36,855 nucleotides of DNA, from positions 1-36,855 of the forward strand of contig CAIXQW010000081.1 in NCBI GenBank assembly GCA_903921675.1, in the 5' to 3' direction. Position 1 is the first letter of the stretch. Each line of letters starts with the position of its first letter. The DNA is from an uncultured bacterium. Its GTDB lineage: Bacteria > Bacteroidota > Bacteroidia > Chitinophagales > Chitinophagaceae. The translations under genes were made by a program, and so were the position numbers. The notes beneath the pieces are model-generated. The model made no database searches. It was given only the letters and a program-made list of their open reading frames with translations, and was not told the origin of the DNA. Below, in pieces: positions 8,325 to 18,004 of this stretch.

Positions 8325-11300
8325 CTACTCATCCACCCTTGCCAGCATATCCAACACATCTTGCGCCTCCCTTAAACTACCAATGCTTTCTACTGTAAGC
8401 AACAATTGTTTGCCTGTGTTTTTTACTCTAGCTAGTTTCAGGCTTTTTTGCACATGATGTAAGATGCGTTGGAAAGTTTCGCTTTCAAAATAGGGGCTTT
8501 CGGGGTTGTTGATAAAATACAATTTTAATTGTTTGTTTTTAAATACCAATCTTTCAAAACCTAATTCAACAGCGCGCCACCTGCATCGTAAGGCGTCAAA
8601 TAAATATTGTACTGGCTTAGGTATTTTACCAAAGCGGTCTTCTAGTTTTGTGCTAAATTCTTGTAGTTGTTCTTCTTTTTCGCAGTCGTCTAATTGTGCA
8701 TATAAGCTTAGTCTTTCTGTAATGTTTTCTACATAATCATCTGGTATCAAAATGCTTGCATCTGTATCCACCACGCAGTCTGTAACAAACAATTTTTGCT
8801 CATCTAGCTGCCCTTTAAATACATCCTTAAATTCTCCAGATTTTAATTCGCGGATGGCTTCGTTTAATATTTTTTGATACATTTCAAAACCAATATCCGT
8901 AATAAATCCGCTTTGCTCTCCGCCAAGCATATTGCCTGCGCCGCGTATATCCAAATCTTTCATAGCTATCTGAAAACCGCTACCCAATTCGCTAAATTGC
9001 TCTAAAGTTTGTAATCTTTTTCGGCTGTCGCTTGGTAGCAAACTCATTGGTGGCGCTACCAAATAGCAGAATGCCTTTTTATTGCTTCTGCCTACTCTAC
9101 CGCGTAATTGATGCAGGTCGCTAAGGCCAAACTGATGGGCATTATTGATAATGATAGTATTTACATTTGGAATATCTACTCCACTTTCTACAATATTTGT
9201 ACAAATTAATACATCATATTTCATAGCCATAAAATCTAAAATGGCTTCTTCTAATTCATCGCCAGGCATTTGCCCATGTGCATGATGTATGCTTAAATCT
9301 GGGCAAAGTTTTTGTATCAAGTCTTTCATTTCTGCAAGGCCTTGTATCCGATTATGAATAAAAAATACTTGCCCTCCTCTTTCTGTTTCGTGGTAGATAG
9401 CTTCGCGAATCATAAATTCGTCAAACACTAGCACCTCTGTATTTACAGGTTGCCTATTAGGCGGTGGCGTGTTCATAATGCTTAAATCTCTTGCACCCAT
9501 CAAACTAAATTGCAAGGTGCGCGGTATTGGTGTAGCTGTTAGTGTTAGCGTATCAATACTCGTTTTCATTTCTCTGATTTTTTCTTTTACCGCAACGCCA
9601 AATTTTTGTTCTTCATCTATTATTAGCAATCCTAAATCTTTAAATTTTACATCTTTACCAATGATAGAATGTGTGCCTACTAAAATATCTACTTTGCCAT
9701 CTTTTACGTTTTGAATGGTTTCCTTTTTTTGCTTTGTAGTTTTAAATCGATTAATGTAATCTACTGTGCAAGGAAAATCTTTCAAGCGTTCTTTAAATGT
9801 TTGATAATGCTGATAGGCAAGAATTGTTGTAGGTACAAGTATGGCTACCTGCTTGCTATCTGCTACACTTTTAAATGCAGCACGAATTGCTACTTCTGTT
9901 TTGCCAAATCCTACATCGCCACACACAAGCCTATCCATTGGGCTCATGCTTTCCATATCTTTTTTCACATCTGCTACAGCCTTGCTTTGGTCTGGTGTAT
10001 CTTCATACATAAAGCTAGCTTCTAACTCTGTTTGCAAATAGGTGTCATGCGTATGCGCAAAACCTTGCACTGATTTTCTTTCGGCATATAGCTTTATCAA
10101 ATCTATTGCTATTTCTTTTACTTGCTTTTTGGTTTTGTTTTTTAATTTTTCCCAAACATCACTACCTAGTTTATGCACCTTAGGTGGTGCGCCTTCTTTG
10201 CCTGTGTATTTCGTTATTTTATGCAAGCTATTGATGTTTACATACAGTACATCATTATCTCTATAAATAATTCTAATAGCTTCTTGCTTGGTGCCATTTA
10301 CATCTATCTTTTGTAAGCCGCTATACACGCCTATTCCATGGTCTATATGTGCGACAAAATCTCCTGGTTGTAACTCTTGCAGCACTCGCATAGTAATGGC
10401 TTTACCACGGGTATATGCTTGCTTTATTCTGTACTTATGATAGCGCTGAAATATTTGATGATCTGTATAGCATGCAACTTTTAAATTATCATCTATAAAG
10501 CCTTGGCTTATGCTGATGGGTATTGGTGTAAATGTAATATTGGCTTGCAGGTCTTCGAATATTTTATGCAAGCGCTCCAGCTGTTTTGGATTTTCGCTAA
10601 ATACATAAATACCATATTCATCAGCTTGTTTTTTCTGTAAATCTTTAATTAGTAAATCAAAGTTTCTATTAAAGCTAGGTTGCTCTTTTGTTTTGCATTT
10701 ATAAGTAGTAATATTATGGACAAGCAAAGTGGTTTCCATACTATTGCCAGCCCATTCTATCAATTTTTTTTGTTTGATAAAATGTAGCCAATCACCTATT
10801 TGCTCAAAGTCTTGTGGTTTTAGTTCTTTGATGGTTTGGTCTTCGTAGTCTACACTTACTTGTGTCAGCTGCATGGTTTCGCTTACGCCTTCTTGCAGTT
10901 TTATAAATCTATCTTTACAAAAAGCTAAGTCTTTAAACCAATAAATAGTATTACTTGGTAGATACTCTAACAAAGATACTTTTTCTTCTGTTATTGCATT
11001 GGTTTCTACATTTGGTACAATAGTTACTTGCAATAATTTTCTTTCACTTAGTTGCGTTTCAGGATCTATGATGCGGATGCTATCCACCTCGTTGCCAAAT
11101 AATTCTATCCGATACGGTTTGTCATTACCAAAACTATAAATATCTAAAATGCCACCACGCACTGCAAATTGTCCTGGTTCATACACAAAATCTTCTTTTG
11201 TAAAACCTAGTATCACCAAAAAATCTGCAATAAACGAAAGGTCTATTTCTAAGCCTACCTTAAAGTGAATAGTGTTTTCGTTAAACTTATTTTGGTTGAC

Positions 11301-11777
11301 TACTTTTTCAAAAATTGCTTCAGGGTAAGTAACTAATATTTTTTTTCTAATTTGTCCAGCAGTATCATCTACAATTATTGCATCTTCTACATCTGTAGTA
11401 TTTTGTTTTGCTTCTTTATTAAAATTATTTTCTGATACGCTAAACTTGCCTAATGCTTCGCCACGCAATGTTAGATGGCTGCTATTTAATTCTTTAAAAA
11501 TACCACTTCGTTTATAGCTGTCTGGGAAAAAACAAATGTCTAATGCGCCGGTAATATTTTCTAAATCGTTATGAAAATAGGCAGCTTCTTCTTTGGTGTT
11601 CAATACTATTACATGATTGTAGGTAGTGCTATTAAATACGGTAGACACAATCAATGGAAGACTAGCGCCTTGCGCATTTTGGATAGAAATATAAGGTGCA
11701 GACAAAAATTGTTCAGCCCCATTCGCAAAAAGCGTGGGGTGTTTTGTATACAATTCTTGTAGAAATTGTAAATTCAT
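8325..11777 (-). CDS. mfd: transcription-repair coupling factor
   Basis: 1150 aa; UvrB-like N-terminus, CarD-like RID (LQPGDFVAHIDHGIGVYSGL), helicase motifs DRLVCGDVGFGKTEVAIRAAF, DEEQKFGV, TATPIPRTL, QLRGRVGRS. Confidence 0.96.
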   Translation of the reverse strand: MNLQFLQELYTKHPTLFANGAEQFLSAPYISIQNAQGASLPLIVSTVFNSTTYNHVIVLNTKEEAAYFHNDLENITGALDICFFPDSYKRSGIFKELNSSHLTLRGEALGKFSVSENNFNKEAKQNTTDVEDAIIVDDTAGQIRKKILVTYPEAIFEKVVNQNKFNENTIHFKVGLEIDLSFIADFLVILGFTKEDFVYEPGQFAVRGGILDIYSFGNDKPYRIELFGNEVDSIRIIDPETQLSERKLLQVTIVPNVETNAITEEKVSLLEYLPSNTIYWFKDLAFCKDRFIKLQEGVSETMQLTQVSVDYEDQTIKELKPQDFEQIGDWLHFIKQKKLIEWAGNSMETTLLVHNITTYKCKTKEQPSFNRNFDLLIKDLQKKQADEYGIYVFSENPKQLERLHKIFEDLQANITFTPIPISISQGFIDDNLKVACYTDHQIFQRYHKYRIKQAYTRGKAITMRVLQELQPGDFVAHIDHGIGVYSGLQKIDVNGTKQEAIRIIYRDNDVLYVNINSLHKITKYTGKEGAPPKVHKLGSDVWEKLKNKTKKQVKEIAIDLIKLYAERKSVQGFAHTHDTYLQTELEASFMYEDTPDQSKAVADVKKDMESMSPMDRLVCGDVGFGKTEVAIRAAFKSVADSKQVAILVPTTILAYQHYQTFKERLKDFPCTVDYINRFKTTKQKKETIQNVKDGKVDILVGTHSIIGKDVKFKDLGLLIIDEEQKFGVAVKEKIREMKTSIDTLTLTATPIPRTLQFSLMGARDLSIMNTPPPNRQPVNTEVLVFDEFMIREAIYHETERGGQVFFIHNRIQGLAEMKDLIQKLCPDLSIHHAHGQMPGDELEEAILDFMAMKYDVLICTNIVESGVDIPNVNTIIINNAHQFGLSDLHQLRGRVGRSNKKAFCYLVAPPMSLLPSDSRKRLQTLEQFSELGSGFQIAMKDLDIRGAGNMLGGEQSGFITDIGFEMYQKILNEAIRELKSGEFKDVFKGQLDEQKLFVTDCVVDTDASILIPDDYVENITERLSLYAQLDDCEKEEQLQEFSTKLEDRFGKIPKPVQYLFDALRCRWRAVELGFERLVFKNKQLKLYFINNPESPYFESETFQRILHHVQKSLKLARVKNTGKQLLLTVESIGSLREAQDVLDMLARVDE

Positions 11778-11979
11778 AAAGTGTTGCGAAGGTAGGTAGA
11801 TTGAAGGAAATTATAAGATTGATATTAAGGTGATTCTTTTAGGATATACTATTTTTCAACTAGCGATTGCTATCATTTTCTAAGCCTAACATCATTCTCA
11901 TGTAATTTTTATGCTATTTACTATTCATTACATATTGATTAGAAATGAATCGACTATACTATTAGATTAGTATTGTTTG

Positions 11980-11988
11980 TACCTTTGC
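11980..11988 (+). promoter_or_regulatory. TACCTTTGC -7 element for the flavoprotein gene
   Basis: TAnnTTTG consensus inside the called 5' end of ORF 11973, implying the true start is downstream. Confidence 0.45.
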
Positions 11989-12065
11989 AATTAATGATTT
12001 GCCTTTGTTTGTGTCCATACAAACAAATCGTAAGCAGTAAACTACTAAACAATTTAAAAATTATC

Positions 12066-13313
12066 TTGAGCAAACTTATTATCATAGGTGCTGGCGCAGC
12101 AGGCATATTTTGTGCAGTAAATGTGGCGCGTATGTGCCCACAATTGCAGGTAATTGTTTTAGAAAAATCAAATCATCTTTTAGCTAAAGTGCGCATTAGT
12201 GGCGGAGGTAGATGCAATTTAACACATGCGCATGAAAGTATAAGCACAATGAGCAAATGCTATCCGCGAGGAGAGCAGTTTGTAAAAAAAACATTCCAAT
12301 CTTTTTTTACAAAAGATACTATAGAATGGTTTGCACAGCGCGGCGTAAAAACAAAAACAGAAGCAGATGGTAGAATGTTTCCAGAAAGTAATAGTAGTGA
12401 AAGTATCATCGAGTGTTTACTAAATGAAGCCAAAAAATATAATGTAGAAATAAAATTGCATTGTGGTGTAGATAAAATAATTCCACCTTTAGGCACCAAC
12501 AAACAATTTACATTAAACACCACCACGCAAGAAAAAATGCAATGCGATTTTGTACTAGTGGCAACAGGTGGTTTTCCAAAGGCAGAGCAGTTTCAATTTA
12601 TTACTGCATTAGGTCATAGCATTAGTAATCCTATTCCAAGTTTATTTACATTCAATGCTACTAAAAGTGCAAAAACACATTTACCAAAACTTACGGACCT
12701 AATGGGTGTGGTAGTGCAAGACACTCATTTAAAAATTAAAGGAACAAAATTAGAAGCCTCTGGTCCAACACTCATCACGCATTGGGGTTTAAGTGGCCCT
12801 GCGGTCTTAACGCTTAGTGCCTATGGTGCCAAAGTATTGTATGATGCAGATTATTTGTATGAAGTGCAAATCAATTGGTGCGCATTTTTTAATGAAACAA
12901 ATGCTTTAGAAAAAATTAGAGAAATGCGCAATATGCTTGGCGCACAAACTATAGCCTTGCGAAATCCATTTGGATTGCCAAATAGGTTGTGGGAATTTTT
13001 ATTACAATCTGCAGAGATACAACCAAAACAAAAGTGGAGTGAGTTGCAAGCCAAGCAACAAAATTTATTAGCTAAGCAATTATGTAGCTACAATTTTTTG
13101 GCAAATGGCAAAACTACTTATAAAGACGAATTTGTAACAGCTGGTGGAGTAACACTTGCCGAAGTAACACCGCATTCCTGCGAAAGTAAATTAATTCCTA
13201 ATTTATTTTTTGCAGGAGAGATTTTGGATGTAGATGGGAAGACAGGTGGTTTTAATTTTCAGCATGCATGGAGCAGTGGATGGGCTGTTGCAAAGGCTAT
13301 TGTAGCAAAATGA
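12066..13313 (+). CDS. NAD(P)/FAD-dependent oxidoreductase, BaiN/HI0933 family (start re-assigned from 11973)
   Basis: Homologous region begins at SKLIIIGAGAAGIFCAVNVA (GxGxxG); ISGGGRCNLTH; TAGGVTLAEV; GGFNFQHAWSSGWAVA; TTG start proposed at 12066 after promoter at 11980. Confidence 0.85.
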   Translation: MSKLIIIGAGAAGIFCAVNVARMCPQLQVIVLEKSNHLLAKVRISGGGRCNLTHAHESISTMSKCYPRGEQFVKKTFQSFFTKDTIEWFAQRGVKTKTEADGRMFPESNSSESIIECLLNEAKKYNVEIKLHCGVDKIIPPLGTNKQFTLNTTTQEKMQCDFVLVATGGFPKAEQFQFITALGHSISNPIPSLFTFNATKSAKTHLPKLTDLMGVVVQDTHLKIKGTKLEASGPTLITHWGLSGPAVLTLSAYGAKVLYDADYLYEVQINWCAFFNETNALEKIREMRNMLGAQTIALRNPFGLPNRLWEFLLQSAEIQPKQKWSELQAKQQNLLAKQLCSYNFLANGKTTYKDEFVTAGGVTLAEVTPHSCESKLIPNLFFAGEILDVDGKTGGFNFQHAWSSGWAVAKAIVAK

Positions 13314-13378
13314 TAAAATTATTTTCTGATACTGATAAAGGTCTATAGCCTACTTTCTTGTTCTTTATGCAATTCAAT

Positions 13379-13387
13379 TACCTTTGC
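13379..13387 (+). promoter_or_regulatory. TACCTTTGC -7 element upstream of PhnA-like gene
   Basis: TAnnTTTG consensus 17 nt before the ORF start. Confidence 0.45.
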
Positions 13388-13404
13388 AGCTTTAAAACTA
13401 ATCA

Positions 13405-13983
13405 ATGACTTTAGAGCAACAATTACAAGCACGCAGTAATAATATTTGTGAATTATGCGCATCTACCAACAAATTAAATGTATACGAAATTCCACCAAAC
13501 CCTGAGAAAAGGGAAACTACTTGCTTGTACATCTGCATTAAATGCACAGACCAATTAGATAAAAAAGAAGAGTTGGATGCTGCACGTTGGGCTTGCCTAA
13601 AAGATAGTATGTGGAGCGAAGTGGCAGCTGTGCAAGTAGTTACTTGGCGCTTATTGCATCGCTTAAAAAATGAGGCATGGGCTGCAGAAGCTATAGATAT
13701 GATGTACTTGGATGATGATAATATGGCTTGGGCAAAAGCAAGTGGCGACCATGAGAATGATAGCAATGTAGATTTGCATCGCGATTGCAATGGTGTGCAA
13801 TTAAAAAGCGGAGATAACATTGTATTAATAAAATCTTTGGATGTAAAAGGTAGCACTGTAAATGCAAGGCTTGGCACAGTAGTACATAATATTAAATTAG
13901 TAAGCGGTAATACAGAACAAATAGAAGGCCGCATAGAAGGCCAAATGATTGTAATACTAACCAAGTATGTTAGAAAAAATTAA
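13405..13983 (+). CDS. PhnA-like domain protein with N-terminal zinc ribbon
   Basis: CELC...CIKC pairs; C-terminal SGDNIVLIKSLDVKGSTVNARLGTVVHNIKLV..GNTEQIEGRIEGQMIVILTKYVRK typical of PhnA/YjdM C-terminus. Confidence 0.85.
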   Translation: MTLEQQLQARSNNICELCASTNKLNVYEIPPNPEKRETTCLYICIKCTDQLDKKEELDAARWACLKDSMWSEVAAVQVVTWRLLHRLKNEAWAAEAIDMMYLDDDNMAWAKASGDHENDSNVDLHRDCNGVQLKSGDNIVLIKSLDVKGSTVNARLGTVVHNIKLVSGNTEQIEGRIEGQMIVILTKYVRKN

Positions 13984-14099
13984 TTGATGCTACAATTGAA
14001 CTTTCATCATCTCCAATATATTTAAATAATAGTCAGTGTAAATCTGTACAATCAGATCACTTCTTTTTCCATCCTCAAAATTTGTGCAGCAAAATAAAT

Positions 14100-14705
14100 C
14101 TAAATTTTTAGCAATCTAAAAAATTCTTCTTCGTGCATTTCTTTTACTTCTCCAGAAGCTAAATTACCTAATTGCAAATCTTCTATAGATATTCTTATTA
14201 ATCTTTTGCATCTATGCCTAAGCGCAAAAACCATTTTACGTATCTGATGAAATTTTCCTTCTGTAAGTGTAATGCATAGCCAAGTATGTATGCCAATATT
14301 TTGCGTATTATTATTTATTTTATTAAAAATAATTGGCTCGTTTATAATTGTTACTTCGCATGGAGAACTTGTCCAATATACATCTCCTTTGATGCGAATA
14401 GAAACACCAGCTTGCAAATGTGCTATTGTTTCTTGGCTTACCGCATTAGCTACTTGCACTAAATAGCATCGCTTATGCAGTGTTTTACTTTCAAACAAAA
14501 GTTTAGTAATTTTTTTATTGGTAGTTAGCAATAGTAAACCTTCTGAATCATTATCCAATCTGCCAATAGCATGCGTACCTGTTGGAAAATTAAAATCTAT
14601 TTCGCCAAGCATAGTACCCACTTTTTCGCCTACAAATTGCGAAAGCATTTTATATGGTTTATGCAACACAAAATACCGATTCTTAGCTACTATCATTACC
14701 AGCAA
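14100..14705 (-). CDS. RsuA/RluB/E/F family pseudouridine synthase (RluE-like)
   Basis: 201 aa; FVLHKPYKMLSQF, GRLDNDSEGLLLLTTN catalytic motif, EGKFHQIRKMVFALRHRCKRLIRISI. Confidence 0.88.
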   Translation of the reverse strand: MLVMIVAKNRYFVLHKPYKMLSQFVGEKVGTMLGEIDFNFPTGTHAIGRLDNDSEGLLLLTTNKKITKLLFESKTLHKRCYLVQVANAVSQETIAHLQAGVSIRIKGDVYWTSSPCEVTIINEPIIFNKINNNTQNIGIHTWLCITLTEGKFHQIRKMVFALRHRCKRLIRISIEDLQLGNLASGEVKEMHEEEFFRLLKI

Positions 14706-14774
14706 GGTAACCTTTTTGTGAATTGTAAGTATTTTTATTTGTTTATCTTATATTTGACTATATTTTTTTATATA

Positions 14775-15344
14775 ATGACATCATTATTAGATAACATCAA
14801 AGACAATGCAGATCTATTAGAACAAATGTCTAAGGTAATGGTTACTAAAACTGTAAAGAAGGGGACATTATTACAAAAGAAATATGATGAAAACAGTAAA
14901 GTGTATTTCGTAAAAAAAGGTTGTTTGCGTAGCTATACAATTGATGATAAGGAAAAGGAGCACATCTTTATGTTTGCGCCTGAAGGGTGGATAATATCGG
15001 ATATAGAAAGCCAAGTAAATAATGCGCCTACAGAGTTGTATATTGATGCTATAGAAGATAGTGAAATAGAAATTATGCCAAGAGGAAATGCGGATGAATT
15101 ATTTTTTGCAAAAGAAATGGTTGATAATATTGGTATCTCTAGGTTGATGAAACGAATATCCGTATTACAACGCAGAGTGATAATGTTAATGAGCGCTACG
15201 GCCTTGCAGCGCTACAATGATTTTTTAGAAATGTATCCAAACATAGTGCAGCGTGTTCCACAGAAAATGATTGCATCTTACCTTGGTATTACACCAGAAG
15301 CACTAAGTAAGATAAGGGGGCAATTGGCTAAGCCTAAAAAATAA
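14775..15344 (+). CDS. Crp/Fnr family transcriptional regulator (start re-assigned from 14571)
   Basis: cNMP-binding-like domain followed by IASYLGITPEALSKIRGQLAK; ATG at 14775 in frame; the 14571 extension is antisense to the pseudouridine synthase. Confidence 0.8.
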   Translation: MTSLLDNIKDNADLLEQMSKVMVTKTVKKGTLLQKKYDENSKVYFVKKGCLRSYTIDDKEKEHIFMFAPEGWIISDIESQVNNAPTELYIDAIEDSEIEIMPRGNADELFFAKEMVDNIGISRLMKRISVLQRRVIMLMSATALQRYNDFLEMYPNIVQRVPQKMIASYLGITPEALSKIRGQLAKPKK

Positions 15345-15389
15345 AACATTTGGTACTTTTTGTTTGTCAGAATTTTATAATCATTTATC

Positions 15390-16213
15390 GTCCTAAAATA
15401 AGTTGACGGTTTACAAATACTATTTTAATTCCTCTCTTTTATAGGTTGCTATCCTTGTTCTTTAGTTTTTAATAGATAGTATTCATTAAATTAAAGTGTG
15501 TCATTGGTTTCATATCTGGTTTAAAAATAGTCTTATATATTTCGACTGACAGAAGCCCAAGCAGAGATAAGTTCCTTTTCATTTAAATTGTGCATTCATG
15601 CTAGCAAGGTAGATTTTTTACGATTGCATCTTCACTTTTAAATGCTCCTTTTGTTTTGATTACTTTCTTTTTGCTTTTTACCATTGATAATACTTTTGTT
15701 TCCTTATTTAACTTTGCAATATTTTTTTGTTTCATCTTAAAAATTATTGCCGACTATACCCTAAGCAAATAGCTATTCTACTAGTTTTTCGTCTTGTCCC
15801 TGTTGTTTTATACTATTCAACTCCAAGGGCAAATACTATTTTCTAATATCAGTCTTTAATAACTTATCCGCTACATCTATTGCTAGATTCAGAATTTCTT
15901 TCTCTTCTTCCAATTGCTTTATCTTAGCCTCTTGCTGAGAAATATATGTTTTTGGGGGGAGCCTTCTTTTCATGGTAACTTTATTTTGCCAGCCTAATTT
16001 TTTATGTTTTCTTAACCATACCAAAACTGTGCTTCTGCCTTGTATACTATACTTAAGTTGAGCTTGTTTGTATATTAAATGCCCTTTTTCAACTTCATCT
16101 ATTATTTGAAGTTTGAAGGCTAAACTGTAATCATTTTGAGTCCGTTTAAAAAAAAGTCGCTGTTGCTTGATTTTAGTATATAAGTTGCAGTTTAATTCAA
16201 CTTATTTTAGGAC
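15390..16213 (-). mobile_element. decayed/internally deleted IS3-family-like insertion sequence
   Basis: Perfect 17-bp terminal inverted repeats GTCCTAAAATAAGTTGA (15390-15406) and TCAACTTATTTTAGGAC (16197-16213) enclosing an orfA-like frame on the minus strand. Confidence 0.75.
15836..16201 (-). pseudogene. IS3-type transposase OrfA remnant (HTH), no canonical start codon
   Basis: Manual minus-strand translation: ...LFFKRTQNDYSLAFKLQIIDEVEKGHLIYKQAQLKYSIQGRSTVLVWLRKHKKLGWQNKVTMKRRLPPKTYISQQEAKIKQLEEEKEILNLAIDVADKLLKTDIRK*; downstream orfB region is stop-ridden. Confidence 0.75.
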
Positions 16214-16282
16214 TATAAATGGATAAACTAAATAAATACGTAGCCAAAATTTACAAAAAAATAGCAGTAAAATAATAATATC

Positions 16283-16291
16283 TATATTTGC
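16283..16291 (+). promoter_or_regulatory. TATATTTGC -7 element upstream of FkbM-like gene
   Basis: TAnnTTTG consensus 16 nt before ATG 16308. Confidence 0.45.
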
Positions 16292-16307
16292 TATCTAATA
16301 CAATTTT

Positions 16308-17159
16308 ATGTTTAAAAATTTTCTGAAAGATAAATTATTGATTGCAAAAATTAGAAATAGATTTATTCCTTCTGTGCAAATTGCCCAGCGCCAATTGTTT
16401 CATCAGTATCAATTGCAGGCAAGGCAAAATAGCTTGCCACCAATTGCGCAAACAGGTTTTAAAGTTTTTTCGCAGTTCGAGGAAGATGGAAAATTACTAT
16501 ACATTTTTTCTATCATTGGTATGGACAATAAAGTGTTTATAGAAATTGGTTCTGATGATGGTGTAAATAGTAATTCAGCAAATTTGTTTTTTAACTTTAG
16601 TTGGTATGGATTATTTATAGATGGCAATCCAAAAAGCATTGCAAGAGGTAGAAATTTTTATAGCAAGTATCCACACCCTTGGAATTACCAACCTACCTTT
16701 TTATGTGCAAAGGTTACCAAAGAAAATGTCAATCAGTTAATAGCAGATGCTGGATATAGTGGTGAAATTGGATTTTTATCTATAGATATAGATGGAAATG
16801 ATTATTGGATTTGGAACGCTTTAGAAGCAGTGCAACCCAAAGTAGTAATGATAGAAGTGCTAAATGAATTTGGTATGAATGATATTGTAGTGCCATATGA
16901 TGATAATTATGTTTTTCCTGGTAAGCATCCATTGTATCACAGTGCATCGCCAGTAGCTATGACCAAATTAGCCAATCGCAAAGGTTACAGATTGGTTGGT
17001 GCCAATGAATTAGGATTCAATTTTATTTATGTAAAAAACGGAATTGCAGATGATTTGATTCCAGAAGTAAGCGTAGAAAGTTTATTGCAACATCCATCCA
17101 ACAAAGATGGTTATCAAAAATTCCAAGAAATAAAAGATTGGGAATATGTAAAAGGGTGA
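16308..17159 (+). CDS. FkbM-like SAM-dependent methyltransferase-type protein
   Basis: 283 aa; VFIEIGSDDGVNSNSANLFFN (motif I-like) and GFLSIDIDGNDYWIWNAL. Confidence 0.6.
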   Translation: MFKNFLKDKLLIAKIRNRFIPSVQIAQRQLFHQYQLQARQNSLPPIAQTGFKVFSQFEEDGKLLYIFSIIGMDNKVFIEIGSDDGVNSNSANLFFNFSWYGLFIDGNPKSIARGRNFYSKYPHPWNYQPTFLCAKVTKENVNQLIADAGYSGEIGFLSIDIDGNDYWIWNALEAVQPKVVMIEVLNEFGMNDIVVPYDDNYVFPGKHPLYHSASPVAMTKLANRKGYRLVGANELGFNFIYVKNGIADDLIPEVSVESLLQHPSNKDGYQKFQEIKDWEYVKG

Positions 17160-17216
17160 ACTTATATGGCTAAGCAAGAAATATTTCTTGAAAAATAAGT
17201 AACATTGTAATTGAAG

Positions 17217-17897
17217 CTAATGGTTCACAACCAAAATGGCATCAGGAGAATATGTACCACTTTGGTTAGAAAATCCATTGACGTAAAGTGTATAAATAAC
17301 ACCTGGGTCTAAATAAACTAAAGCATTTTCAATAATAGTTGCATGATTGTAACTATTAGTTATGGATATTTTTTTTTCACCAGCTGAAAAATATTGATAA
17401 TTGGTGGCATGTTTGAATTTTATGTTATTAAAAAAATAAATATTTTCCGATGTTGCATTTATACATTCATTTGTGGACAAACAATTTACAATTCTTAATT
17501 GTGCCATATCTTTCTTAATTGGCAGGTGATTATCCTCTATAATAAAAGCATCAAAATTTCCTTGAGAATCACTTGCAAATAAAGAATAATGCGCATCTGG
17601 TTTAATCTCTTTGGTTTCTACAAATATTGATTCATCTGTTGTATATAGTTTGACTTCTATTTTTCGTTTACCTGGGTTGATATTAAGGTAATGAGAATTG
17701 CTTTTGAAATAATTGCCTACTTGCTGCTCTGTTGTATCATCTATCCAAATTCTTATACCTTTTACATTAGGTGAGGCATGCATAAGTTGCATCTGCGATA
17801 AATATTGATTTGTTGTTGGATAGGTTGTAACCAATTTAGTACAACTAATAAAACATAGTATGCAAATAAACAATGTATAATTGAAGATTATTTTCAT
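17217..17897 (-). CDS. lipoprotein with DUF4397-like domain
   Basis: Signal peptide with lipobox (ILCFISCTK); QLMHASPNVKGIRIWIDD...YLNINPGKRKIEVKLY typical of DUF4397. Confidence 0.75.
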   Translation of the reverse strand: MKIIFNYTLFICILCFISCTKLVTTYPTTNQYLSQMQLMHASPNVKGIRIWIDDTTEQQVGNYFKSNSHYLNINPGKRKIEVKLYTTDESIFVETKEIKPDAHYSLFASDSQGNFDAFIIEDNHLPIKKDMAQLRIVNCLSTNECINATSENIYFFNNIKFKHATNYQYFSAGEKKISITNSYNHATIIENALVYLDPGVIYTLYVNGFSNQSGTYSPDAILVVNH

Positions 17898-18004
17898 AAA
17901 GTAAAAATAATTGATTATTGAATAGAATAGATTTTATAATTATTATAGCCCTTCAATAATAAAGATATACGGGCTATGATTATTTTATCTTTTATTCAAG
18001 AGAA

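Noticed and set aside
8506-11762. Plus-strand ORFs (63-104 aa) opposite mfd
   Set aside because: Antisense shadow ORFs within the mfd coding sequence, low-complexity Cys/Phe-rich translations.
13398-13964. 188-aa minus-strand ORF opposite the PhnA-like gene
   Set aside because: Almost exactly antisense to a supported CDS; Ser/Cys-rich composition typical of a shadow frame.
14571-14774. N-terminal extension of the Crp/Fnr ORF
   Set aside because: Antisense to the pseudouridine synthase and not Crp-like; ATG at 14775 fits the family.
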